15,716 bases of DNA, from NCBI GenBank assembly GCA_964291465.2, contig OZ219932.1, positions 1 to 15,716 of the forward strand, written 5' to 3'. Of this stretch, positions 8,990 to 15,259 are shown one piece after another (the first letter of the stretch is position 1; each line of letters opens with the position of its first letter). The position numbers and the translations under genes are program-made. Source of the stretch: JAGWBJ01 sp964291465 (GTDB lineage: Bacteria > Chloroflexota > Dehalococcoidia > Lucifugimonadales > JAGWBF01). The notes beneath the pieces are model-generated. The model saw only the letters and a program-made list of their open reading frames with translations. It searched no databases and was not told the DNA's origin.

Positions 8990-10924
8990 ATGAGAAACAG
9001 CTTCATATACCTGCTGATAATAGTGGCCGCGCTGGCCATCTTCTTCACCATGGTCAGCGGCTGGGGGGGCACTGAAGAGCGGACCTTGACCGAGGTCCTG
9101 ACCCTGGCCAAGGAGGACGGCATCCAGCGCATCGAGGTCCAGGGCGAGAAGCTGACCGTCATCACCCGGGGCGGCGAGAAGTTCAACAGCCGTATCGGGA
9201 AAGAGACGGACATCATGACCCTGCTCAGCGCCGAGGGGGTCGACACCAGCGCCAGTGGGCTCAGCGTCAAGTTCAAGGGCAGCGGCGGGCTGGGAAGCTT
9301 CTTCGGGATACTGCTCAACTTCCTGCCGCTCATCTTCTTCGGCGCGCTCATCCTGTTCATGATGCGGCAGGCCCAGGGCAGCAACAACCAGACCCTGAGC
9401 TTCGGGAGAAGCCGGGCCCGCATGTTCATGGTCAACCGTCCCACGGTAACCTTCAGCGACGTGGCTGGGGTCGAAGAGGCCAAGACGGAGCTCCAGGAGG
9501 TCGTGGAGTTCCTCAAGTTCCCCGAGCGGTTCCTCTCCTTGGGGGCGCGCATACCCAAGGGAGTGCTTCTGGTTGGCCAGCCCGGCACGGGCAAGACCCT
9601 CCTGGCCCGCGCCGTGGCCGGCGAGGCCGGAGTCCCCTTCTTCTCCATCAGCGGCAGCGAGTTCGTGGAGATGTTCGTGGGAGTCGGCGCCGCCAGGGTC
9701 CGCGACCTGTTCGACCAGGCCAAGCGCAACGCCCCGTGCATCGTGTTCGTCGACGAGATCGACGCCGTGGGCAGGCACCGGGGAGCCGGCCTGGGAGGCG
9801 GCCACGACGAGCGTGAGCAGACCCTGAACCAGATCCTCGTGGAGATGGACGGGTTCGACACCAACACCAACATCATAATCGTGGCGGCCACCAACCGTCC
9901 GGACATCCTGGACCCCGCGCTGCTCCGCCCCGGCCGGTTCGACAGGCGGGTCGTCCTCGACCTGCCGGACCTCAACGGGCGCGTCGCGATACTCAAGGTG
10001 CATTCCAGCGGCAAGCCCCTGGGCGCCGACGTCAGCCTCGACACCCTGGCCAAGCAGACGCCGGGATTCAGCGGGGCCGATCTGGCCAACCTGGTAAACG
10101 AGTCCGCCCTGCTGGCCGCCCGCTCCAACAAGAAGCTCATCGGGATGATAGAGTTCGAGGAGGCCATAGACCGGGTGATCGCAGGACCCGAGCGCAAGGG
10201 CCGCGTGATAAGCGACCGTGAGAAGGAGATGACGGCCTACCACGAGGCGGGCCACGCCCTGGTCGCCTGGAAGCTGCCCCACGCCGACCCCGTGCACAAG
10301 ATATCCATCGTCGCCCGCGGCGGCATGGGCGGGTACACCCGCCTCCTGCCCCAGGAGGACCGGTACCTCTGGACCAAGAACCAGTTCGAGGACATGCTTG
10401 CTACCTCCATGGGGGGCAGGATAGCCGAGGAGCGCATCTTCGACGAGATCACCACGGGGGCCAGCAACGACCTGGAGAACGCCACCAGGATCGCCCTTCG
10501 CATGATCAAGCAGTACGGAATGAGCAAGAGCCTGGGCCCCCGCACCTTCGGACGCCGGGAGGAGCTGGTGTTCCTCGGCCGGGAGATCCACGAGGAGCGC
10601 GACTACAGCGACAAGGTCGCCGAGGACATAGACCAGGAGGTCCAGGTCGTAATCCACCACGCCTACACCCGGGCGGAGAAGATAATAGACGAGAACTCGG
10701 AGAAGCTGGCCGAGGTCGCCCACTACCTGATGCAACACGAGTCCGTGGAAGGAGACGCTCTGACCAGGCTGTTCGAAGGAGGGCCTCCCCAGGACGACCC
10801 GGTGCCCGTGGACCCGCAGCCCCCGCCGCCGACGCCCGCCCCTCCCTCGGTGGTGCCGCAGCCAAGCCCCACCATGTCCAGCCGCCAGGACCCCTCCCCG
10901 GCGGACGTGGGCGACGGCGGATAG
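8990..10924 (+). CDS. ftsH: ATP-dependent zinc metalloprotease FtsH
   Basis: This is a 644-aa hexameric membrane AAA+ protease that extracts and degrades membrane proteins and some soluble regulators. Transmembrane segment 1 is at about residues 4-21 and segment 2 at about 104-124, with a short extracytoplasmic domain between. The AAA module has Walker A GQPGTGKT (196-203), the pore-loop F-V-G-V-G (229-233), Walker B with D255-E256 and the second region of homology with arginine fingers R316 and R319. The zinc site is H418-E-A-G-H422, with D494 as the expected third ligand. All key residues are intact. After about residue 597 comes a Pro-rich, probably disordered tail, a common lineage-specific addition. 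The start is the ATG at 8990; upstream only GTAGG is near the codon. hflK and hflC, which encode its regulators, lie about 600 bp downstream. Confidence 0.97.
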   Translation: MRNSFIYLLIIVAALAIFFTMVSGWGGTEERTLTEVLTLAKEDGIQRIEVQGEKLTVITRGGEKFNSRIGKETDIMTLLSAEGVDTSASGLSVKFKGSGGLGSFFGILLNFLPLIFFGALILFMMRQAQGSNNQTLSFGRSRARMFMVNRPTVTFSDVAGVEEAKTELQEVVEFLKFPERFLSLGARIPKGVLLVGQPGTGKTLLARAVAGEAGVPFFSISGSEFVEMFVGVGAARVRDLFDQAKRNAPCIVFVDEIDAVGRHRGAGLGGGHDEREQTLNQILVEMDGFDTNTNIIIVAATNRPDILDPALLRPGRFDRRVVLDLPDLNGRVAILKVHSSGKPLGADVSLDTLAKQTPGFSGADLANLVNESALLAARSNKKLIGMIEFEEAIDRVIAGPERKGRVISDREKEMTAYHEAGHALVAWKLPHADPVHKISIVARGGMGGYTRLLPQEDRYLWTKNQFEDMLATSMGGRIAEERIFDEITTGASNDLENATRIALRMIKQYGMSKSLGPRTFGRREELVFLGREIHEERDYSDKVAEDIDQEVQVVIHHAYTRAEKIIDENSEKLAEVAHYLMQHESVEGDALTRLFEGGPPQDDPVPVDPQPPPPTPAPPSVVPQPSPTMSSRQDPSPADVGDGG

Positions 10925-10964
10925 CCGCCCGTTCCTCCCGGTTCCGGCCTAGCGGGCGCTCACA

Positions 10965-11018
10965 GCAACGCAACCGAACGTGGGCCACGCCTGTTAAAGG
11001 CGTGGCCCATCGCGTTGC
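10965..11018. terminator. Hairpin between ftsH and the convergent 86-aa gene
   Basis: TGGGCCACGCC (10981-10991) and GGCGTGGCCCA (10999-11009) are perfect 11-bp arms around the 7-nt loop TGTTAAA. Outside them GCAACGC (10965-10971) pairs with GCGTTGC (11012-11018), with 9 and 2 unpaired bases between the stems. It lies 57 bp after the ftsH stop and 31 bp beyond the stop of the opposing gene, the right place for a bidirectional terminator. No U-run follows on either strand, so it may act with other factors or protect the 3' end. Confidence 0.65.
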
Positions 11019-11039
11019 CCGGACGTTGATCCCGCTCCG

Positions 11040-11300
11040 CTACTCCTCGGGGGCGTCCTCCAACGGGAGCTCCCGGAAATAGACCCCCCAGCGCTGCATG
11101 ATGTCGGCGACCCTGGGGTCCTCCAGGGCCATCACCTCCCTCAGGAACCCGGCCAGGGCGTGGGCTGGCATCAGCTCCTGGGAGCATACCCAGCTCTTCT
11201 CCGCGGGCACCACGTACAGCAGGCCGCTCTGGTGCATGCAGCTCACCTGGAGCCGGGTCATGGACTGTCCCGGCTTGATGGTCACTCCGTATTCGGCCAT
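11040..11300 (-). CDS. Small hypothetical protein (86 aa) between ftsH and hflK
   Basis: The protein runs from MAEYGVTIKPGQSMTRLQVS to a Glu-rich end. It has no signal peptide or membrane segment and belongs to no family I recognise. It has two cysteines (C21 in V-S-C-M-H and C39 in W-V-C-S-Q), a helical-looking C-terminal half (about residues 47-70) and an acidic tail. The start is the ATG at 11300, because GGGGGAGG ends seven bases before it. A longer frame to 11387 adds a low-complexity Gly/Pro stretch over the ribosome site and is rejected. A candidate promoter lies just upstream. The gene is opposite in direction to both ftsH and hflK, so it is not in an operon with them, though it shares a divergent control region with hflK-hflC. 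A role with the FtsH-HflKC complex is only a guess from position. Confidence 0.7.
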   Translation of the reverse strand: MAEYGVTIKPGQSMTRLQVSCMHQSGLLYVVPAEKSWVCSQELMPAHALAGFLREVMALEDPRVADIMQRWGVYFRELPLEDAPEE

Positions 11301-11307
11301 CCTTGGT

Positions 11308-11312
11308 CCTCC
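11308..11312 (-). promoter_or_regulatory. Ribosome binding site deciding the start of the 86-aa gene
   Basis: CCTCC here reads GGAGG on the minus strand, within GGGGGAGG, seven bases before the ATG at 11300-11298. It selects this start over the upstream ATG at 11387. Confidence 0.75.
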
Positions 11313-11335
11313 CCCGGGTCGTGTGCTCATCGGCC

Positions 11336-11365
11336 AGCTTAGCATCCCGGCTGTGGATGTGCCAG
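11336..11365 (-). promoter_or_regulatory. Candidate promoter of the 86-aa gene
   Basis: On the minus strand, TAAGCT (11341-11336) preceded directly by TGC forms an extended -10. CTGGCA (11365-11360) is a -35-like hexamer (4 of 6) at 18 bp. Transcription would start near 11329, about 29 nt before the ATG. The TGCTAAG core also occurs in the lipoprotein promoter candidate at 515. Confidence 0.45.
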
Positions 11366-11378
11366 CGCCTCCGCCTCC

Positions 11379-11396
11379 CGGTTTCAATTGGAACCG
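11379..11396. promoter_or_regulatory. Near-perfect 18-bp palindrome, possible operator
   Basis: CGGTTTCAATTGGAACCG is symmetrical except for one T/G position pair. It lies between the divergent promoters of the 86-aa gene and hflK, just upstream of the -35 region of the former. Shape, length and place fit a dimeric repressor or activator site. No regulator is identified. Confidence 0.4.
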
Positions 11397-11434
11397 AATG
11401 GCGGCCCGGCGGCGTATCTAAGGAGCACGATTCA

Positions 11435-11443
11435 TGGTACAAT
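11435..11443 (+). promoter_or_regulatory. Candidate extended -10 promoter of hflK-hflC
   Basis: TGGTACAAT is an extended -10 (TG, one base, TACAAT with 5 of 6 matches). No convincing -35 is seen. The predicted start near 11450 gives a leader of about 66 nt. The leader contains the hairpin GCCGGG-TAGTG-CCCGGC at 11468-11484. Confidence 0.5.
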
Positions 11444-11504
11444 CCTATGACGCTGCGGGAGGCCCCCGCCGGGTAGTGCCCGGCATTTCGGGGCATCCGG
11501 CGGC

Positions 11505-11510
11505 GGTGAT
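11505..11510 (+). promoter_or_regulatory. Ribosome binding site of hflK
   Basis: GGTGAT lies five bases before the ATG at 11516. It is the 3' part of the extended Shine-Dalgarno AGGAGGTGAT, which explains initiation without a plain GGAGG. Confidence 0.55.
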
Positions 11511-11515
11511 AGAGT

Positions 11516-12649
11516 ATGCACCAGCCACCTAGAGGCGAGCCCGAGATCGATCTGGAACAGATCCTGAACCGCATCGGGGCTTCGCTATCCGGTTTTCGCA
11601 ACAAGTTCGGCGGCAACGCCTTCACCTACGTCACCTTCGGCATCCTGGGCCTGGCCCTCATCCTCTGGCTGGCCAGCGGCATCTATCAGGTGAGGCCCGG
11701 CGAGCAGGCGGTGCACCGCACCTTCGGCAAGTGCTGCCGGGTGTCCGACGAGGGCCTCAACTGGTGGTGGCCGGCCCCCATCGGCACCAAGAACATCGAG
11801 TCCATCGCCGAGGTCCGCAGCATGGAGCTGGGCTTCCGGACGGCTGGCAACGTCTCCGCCTCCGTCCTCGAGCAGGAGGCCCAGATGATCGCCGGGGACC
11901 TGAACATCGTGGACGTTCCCCTGGTCGTCCAGTACCGTATCAGCGACCTCCAGAACTTCCTGTTCAAGGTCGCAGACCCCGGGGAGCTCGGGCGCACCGG
12001 GGGAGACGTGGAGGCCAACAGGCCCGAGGGACGCACCCTGAAGGACGCCACCGAGGCCGCCCTGCGCCTCGTGGTCGGCCAGCGGTCCATCGACGACGTG
12101 CTGACCGACCGCAAGGAGGAGGTCCAAGTGGATACCCAGCAGCTTCTACAGGAGATCCTGGACACCTACGAGACCGGGCTGCAGGTGCTGTCGGTCCGGC
12201 TTCAGGAGGTGGCGCCGCCGGCGGAGGTGGTGGATGCCTTCCAGGACGTGAACCGGGCCAGGCAGGACCGGGAGACGTCCATAAACCAGGCCCAGGCCTA
12301 CGAGAGGGACATCATTCCCAGGGCCCGTGGTGAGGCCCAGCGGATCACCCAGGCGGCAGAGGCCTTCAAACGTGAGCGGATAGCCAAGGCCGAGGGTGAG
12401 GCCGGCCGCTTCCTGGACATACTTGAGGAGTACAATAAGGCCGAGGACGTGACCCGCCAGAGGCTCTACCTCGAGGCCATGGAGGACATACTGCCCGGCA
12501 TCTCCAAGTTCGTGGTGTCCCCCGAAGCCGAGGGCGCCCTCATCCTCAACGCGGGCGGCGCGGGCCAGCAGGCCATCCCGGTGCCGGTGCCGTCCATCTC
12601 CGTGCCCACCCAGCCGCCCCCCACCCCCACTCCCGAGGGAGGTTCCTAG
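11516..12649 (+). CDS. hflK: HflK, SPFH/band-7 partner of FtsH
   Basis: This is a 377-aa membrane protein that assembles with HflC into a cage around FtsH and limits its attack on membrane proteins. A cytoplasmic N-terminus (1-37) precedes one transmembrane helix (about 38-57). The SPFH/band-7 domain begins at YQVRPGEQAVHRTFGK. A family hallmark, QEVAPPAEVVDAFQDVNRAR (about 230-249), leads into a charged coiled coil with PRARGEAQRI, KAEGEAGRF and LYLEAMEDIL, all matching the E. coli HflK pattern. The length is near normal. The C-terminus ends in a Pro-rich tail, like the FtsH tail here. The E. coli-type Gly-rich N-terminus is much shorter. The stop is 23 bp before hflC, so the pair is surely one operon. 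Because HflK and HflC are paralogues, the order and the hallmark motif decide the name. Confidence 0.93.
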   Translation: MHQPPRGEPEIDLEQILNRIGASLSGFRNKFGGNAFTYVTFGILGLALILWLASGIYQVRPGEQAVHRTFGKCCRVSDEGLNWWWPAPIGTKNIESIAEVRSMELGFRTAGNVSASVLEQEAQMIAGDLNIVDVPLVVQYRISDLQNFLFKVADPGELGRTGGDVEANRPEGRTLKDATEAALRLVVGQRSIDDVLTDRKEEVQVDTQQLLQEILDTYETGLQVLSVRLQEVAPPAEVVDAFQDVNRARQDRETSINQAQAYERDIIPRARGEAQRITQAAEAFKRERIAKAEGEAGRFLDILEEYNKAEDVTRQRLYLEAMEDILPGISKFVVSPEAEGALILNAGGAGQQAIPVPVPSISVPTQPPPTPTPEGGS

Positions 12650-12672
12650 GCGTCGCCGCCTGAAGGGCCGCT

Positions 12673-13827
12673 ATGAAGACTCCGCTAGTAGTCTTAGGCA
12701 CCATACTGCTGATGCTCATCTTCCTGGGCCCCGGCGGCCAGGGGGCGTTCTTCACCGTGGATGAGACCCAGCTTGTGGTTGTCACCCGCTTCGGCGACAT
12801 CCGGTCTATCCACACCTCCTCCGGGATCAAGGTGAAGCTGCCCTTCGTCGACCAGGTGAACACCTTCGACAGGCGCCTCCTCCGGGTCGACATGCAGCCC
12901 GACACCCTGCCTGACCGCGAGAAGGAGTTCCTGGTCATCGACGCCTACACCCGGTACCGGATTACCGACGTGCGCAAGTTCTTCGAGAAGCTGGGCGACC
13001 TGGACAGGGCCGAGGACCGGATAGGCCGTATCGTCATCTCTGGCCTCCGCGAGGAGATCGCCAAGCGGACCAAGGAGGAGATCATCGGGGCCGCGGAGGA
13101 GGAGGTCGAGGGCGAGCGGTTGGTCATCGGCACCACCAGCCGCCAGGAGATACTGGACAACGTCCGGCAGGCCGCCGACCAGACGGTAAAGGCTCCCGAA
13201 AACGACTTCGGCGTCGAGATCAAGGACGTCCGGATCAAGCGGGCAGACTTCCCCGAGGCGGCCCAGCAGAACATCTTCGCCCGCATGACCGCCGAGCGCC
13301 AGCGGATCTCCAGGGAGTTCCGCGCCGAGGGCCAGGAGCAGCGGGACACCATCGAGGCCTCCGCCAATCGGGAGCGCACCATCATCCTCGCCGAGGCCGA
13401 CAGGACCGCCAACCTCACCCGGGGTGAGGGCGAGGCCGAGGCCATCAGCATCTTCGCCGAGGCGCTGGAGCAGGGCCCCGAGTTCTTTGCCTTCCAGCGC
13501 AGCCTCGAGGCCTACAGGAAGTTCCTCTCCACCAACTCCACGGTGGTGCTGTCCTCGGATGCGGACCTGTTCCGCTTCCTGGGAGGACCCCAAGGGCAAC
13601 GGGCCCGTCGCCACCCCCTGACCCCGCCGCGCCCTGCCGGGACGGTCTCTTCCAACCGGCGCCCCGGGCAAGGGTCGATTCTTCTGGGTAACCCGCCCCA
13701 TGCCGGCCGACCGGCGCCACGAATTACGCCTCCCCCGACCCTGGGTCTTGAGAGGGCCACGTGCCCGCGAAAACGGGGGAGCGCCGCCCCCGCCGTGTTT
13801 CCGGCGAAGGCCGGAATCCAGAGGTGA
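12673..13827 (+). CDS. hflC: HflC, SPFH/band-7 partner of FtsH, with probable 3' frameshift
   Basis: As read, this is 384 aa, but only about residues 1-303 belong to HflC. It has an N-terminal transmembrane segment (about 3-19) and then the SPFH domain from TVDETQLVVVTRFG. Typical HflC stretches follow: VIDAYTRYRITD, the R-M-T-A-E-R element at about 204-209, the coiled coil with TRGEGEAEAISIFAEAL and the family's end, FFAFQRSLEAYRKFL followed by DADLFRFL. After L303 the frame switches to sequence unlike the family and runs 81 more residues through intergenic DNA. Removing one G from GGG at 13581-13583 would give EDPKGNGPVATP and a stop at 13619-13621, or 315 aa, matching the short tail of E. 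coli HflC. AAGGG at 12663-12667 is the ribosome site. It works with HflK in the FtsH-restraining complex. Confidence 0.9.
   Translation: MKTPLVVLGTILLMLIFLGPGGQGAFFTVDETQLVVVTRFGDIRSIHTSSGIKVKLPFVDQVNTFDRRLLRVDMQPDTLPDREKEFLVIDAYTRYRITDVRKFFEKLGDLDRAEDRIGRIVISGLREEIAKRTKEEIIGAAEEEVEGERLVIGTTSRQEILDNVRQAADQTVKAPENDFGVEIKDVRIKRADFPEAAQQNIFARMTAERQRISREFRAEGQEQRDTIEASANRERTIILAEADRTANLTRGEGEAEAISIFAEALEQGPEFFAFQRSLEAYRKFLSTNSTVVLSSDADLFRFLGGPQGQRARRHPLTPPRPAGTVSSNRRPGQGSILLGNPPHAGRPAPRITPPPTLGLERATCPRKRGSAAPAVFPAKAGIQR
13799..13816. repeat. REP-like palindrome of the 'CCGGAATCCAG' type
   Basis: TTCCGGC and GCCGGAA are perfect 7-bp arms around GAAG, followed by TCCAGAGG. This is the core of a dispersed intergenic palindrome widespread in bacterial genomes, whose translations read like 'PAKAGIQ' or 'LDSGLRR'. 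It lies in the hflC-DUF3179 gap. The adjacent CCCGCGAAAACGGGG (13764-13778) resembles a companion palindrome. Only this copy is in the window. Confidence 0.6.
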
Positions 13828-13945
13828 AGGGCCAGGACTCCCTCCCGCGCCGGAGCGCCGGAATGGGCGCTGCGAGCTCGCCTTCATGGCGGTGACACCA
13901 CGAGCTTCCATGGTGCCCCGGTGGCGTCCGGGTGGGCCGAGGCGG

Positions 13946-13951
13946 TAGGAT
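13946..13951 (+). promoter_or_regulatory. Candidate -10 for a leaderless DUF3179 transcript
   Basis: TAGGAT fits the TANNNT form of -10 and ends six bases before the ATG at 13958, the spacing typical of leaderless transcripts. No Shine-Dalgarno precedes that ATG. GATAAT at 13949-13954 is an alternative register. Confidence 0.3.
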
Positions 13952-13957
13952 AATTGC

Positions 13958-14140
13958 ATGCGTCTCCCGGGCCGAGGGAAGGGATGGCCCTGCGCCGCCT
14001 CGGCGGCCGCCGCTCTGAGTGCGCCCGAGGCGCGCGGATGGCTGCTTGCTGTTGCCGGGGCCGTGCTGGCACTTCTGGCCGCCGCATGCTCGCCGGGGCC
14101 GCGCCCGCCTCCCCGGGTCCGCCGCCCGGGTGGGGCCTGA
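13958..14140 (+). other. Lipoprotein signal peptide in the frame before DUF3179
   Basis: This frame encodes MRLPGRGKGW and then a hydrophobic segment (about residues 28-43) ending in L-A-A-A-C with C44 (codon 14087-14089), followed by S-P-G-P-R-P-P-P and a stop at 14138. It looks like the lipobox and proline linker of the DUF3179 protein that follows in another frame. The same DNA read in the DUF3179 frame gives an Arg/Cys-rich stretch with no signal. It most likely represents the true N-terminus, detached by a one-base loss (or a two-base gain) between about 14090 and 14138. Confidence 0.6.
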
Positions 14141-15225
14141 CAACGGAGTCTCCCGTGGACGCGGCGGGCCGGGCCCGGACCATATACGACCAACGGAACG
14201 AGACCCTGACGGGCGTGCGGTTCTTCGAGAACGGCTGGAGGACCGACTTCTCCAGGCACAGCGTGCCCCTTGCGGAGATAAGGATGGCGGCCGGGTCCCG
14301 GGACTCGACCATCCCCGCCATCGATGCCCCCGTGTTCGTCCCGGTGAAGGAGTCCGCGGACTGGCCCATGGCCTTCGACCCAGTCATCGCCCTGGAGCTG
14401 GGGGGAACGGCCCGGGCCTACCCGGTGCCGATACTGAAGTGGCACGAGATCGTCAACGACGTGGTGGCCGGCGTGCCGGTGGCCGTGACCTTCTGCCCCC
14501 TCTGCAACTCGGCGGTGGTGTTCGACAGGCGCGTGGAGGGCGTGGAGCACGACTTCGGCGTCTCCGGCAACCTGAGGAACGGCGACCTGGTGATGTACGA
14601 CCGGCAGACCCACTCCTGGTGGCAGCAGCTCACGGGAGAGGGAATCGTGGGGGAGCATAGCGGCAAGCGCCTCAGGATATTGCCCGCCGCCATCCTCTCC
14701 TGGGCCGACTTCGAGGCCTCCTTTCCCGGGGGCTTGGTCCTCTCCCGCAATACGGGCTTCCAGCGGGACTACGACAGGGATCCCTACGTGACCGACGACG
14801 GCGACGACCTTACCCCCATCCTGGTGGACGATATAGACCGCAGGCTGACCGCCAAGGAGAAGGTCGTGGGCGTGACCGTGGGCGGCGTGGCCGCGGCGTT
14901 TCCCTTCTCGGTGCTCAGGGATGAGAGGGTCGTGAACTTCGCGGCCGGGGGACAGAGGCTGGTGGTCTTCCTGGAGAGCAGCGGCCGGGCGGCGGCCTTC
15001 TCCACCGGCGCCTTCGACCCCAGGGTCGACGGTGAGGTGCTGACCTTCTCCGTGGACGGAGACCGGTTCGTCGACGACCGGACGGGCAGTGAGTGGAGCG
15101 TCCTGGGCCGGGCGGTGGCCGGCCCCCTGGCGGGGAAGCGCATGGACCGGGTCGCCCACGGCGACTACTTCTGGTTCGCGTGGGCGGTCTTCAACCCCGA
15201 CACCGTCATCTACCGGGGCCCGTAG
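13984..15225 (+). CDS. DUF3179 domain-containing protein, probable lipoprotein with N-terminal frame disruption
   Basis: The body carries the DUF3179 hallmark: A-R-A-Y-P-V-P-I-L-K-W-H-E-I-V-N-D, then VPVAVTFCPLCNSAVVFDR with C-P-L-C encoded at 14494-14505. Later come DFGVSGNLRNGDLVMYDRQT, SWWQQLTGEGIVGEHSG and NTGFQRDYDRDPY. The family is of unknown function, usually exported; the Cys pair suggests metal or redox chemistry, not demonstrated. The C-terminus ends normally. The in-frame start is doubtful: ATG at 13984 follows GAGGG at a fair distance and TTG at 13954 is also open, but neither gives a signal peptide. A lipoprotein signal lies in the overlapping frame at 13958. It stands alone, 34 bp from the convergent dehydrogenase gene and without a firm link to hflKC. 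Confidence 0.85.
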   Translation: MALRRLGGRRSECARGARMAACCCRGRAGTSGRRMLAGAAPASPGPPPGWGLTTESPVDAAGRARTIYDQRNETLTGVRFFENGWRTDFSRHSVPLAEIRMAAGSRDSTIPAIDAPVFVPVKESADWPMAFDPVIALELGGTARAYPVPILKWHEIVNDVVAGVPVAVTFCPLCNSAVVFDRRVEGVEHDFGVSGNLRNGDLVMYDRQTHSWWQQLTGEGIVGEHSGKRLRILPAAILSWADFEASFPGGLVLSRNTGFQRDYDRDPYVTDDGDDLTPILVDDIDRRLTAKEKVVGVTVGGVAAAFPFSVLRDERVVNFAAGGQRLVVFLESSGRAAAFSTGAFDPRVDGEVLTFSVDGDRFVDDRTGSEWSVLGRAVAGPLAGKRMDRVAHGDYFWFAWAVFNPDTVIYRGP

Positions 15226-15259
15226 ACGGCGGGACCGGCTCCCGGCGGGACGGGGCGGC

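Noticed and set aside
8779..10738. Minus-strand open frames (472 and 634 aa) opposite ftsH
   Set aside because: Same cause; ftsH keeps every catalytic motif and the antisense products resemble nothing.
11301..11387. N-terminal extension of the 86-aa gene
   Set aside because: It covers the ribosome site and the likely promoter, and encodes a Gly/Pro-rich stretch.
12694..15159. 821-aa minus-strand frame spanning hflC and the DUF3179 gene
   Set aside because: It crosses two well-supported genes and their intergenic repeat. Its length comes from lack of AT-rich stop codons.
15226..15259. Terminator hairpin between the DUF3179 and dehydrogenase genes
   Set aside because: Only short imperfect G/C pairings are visible and no T-run, too weak to list.
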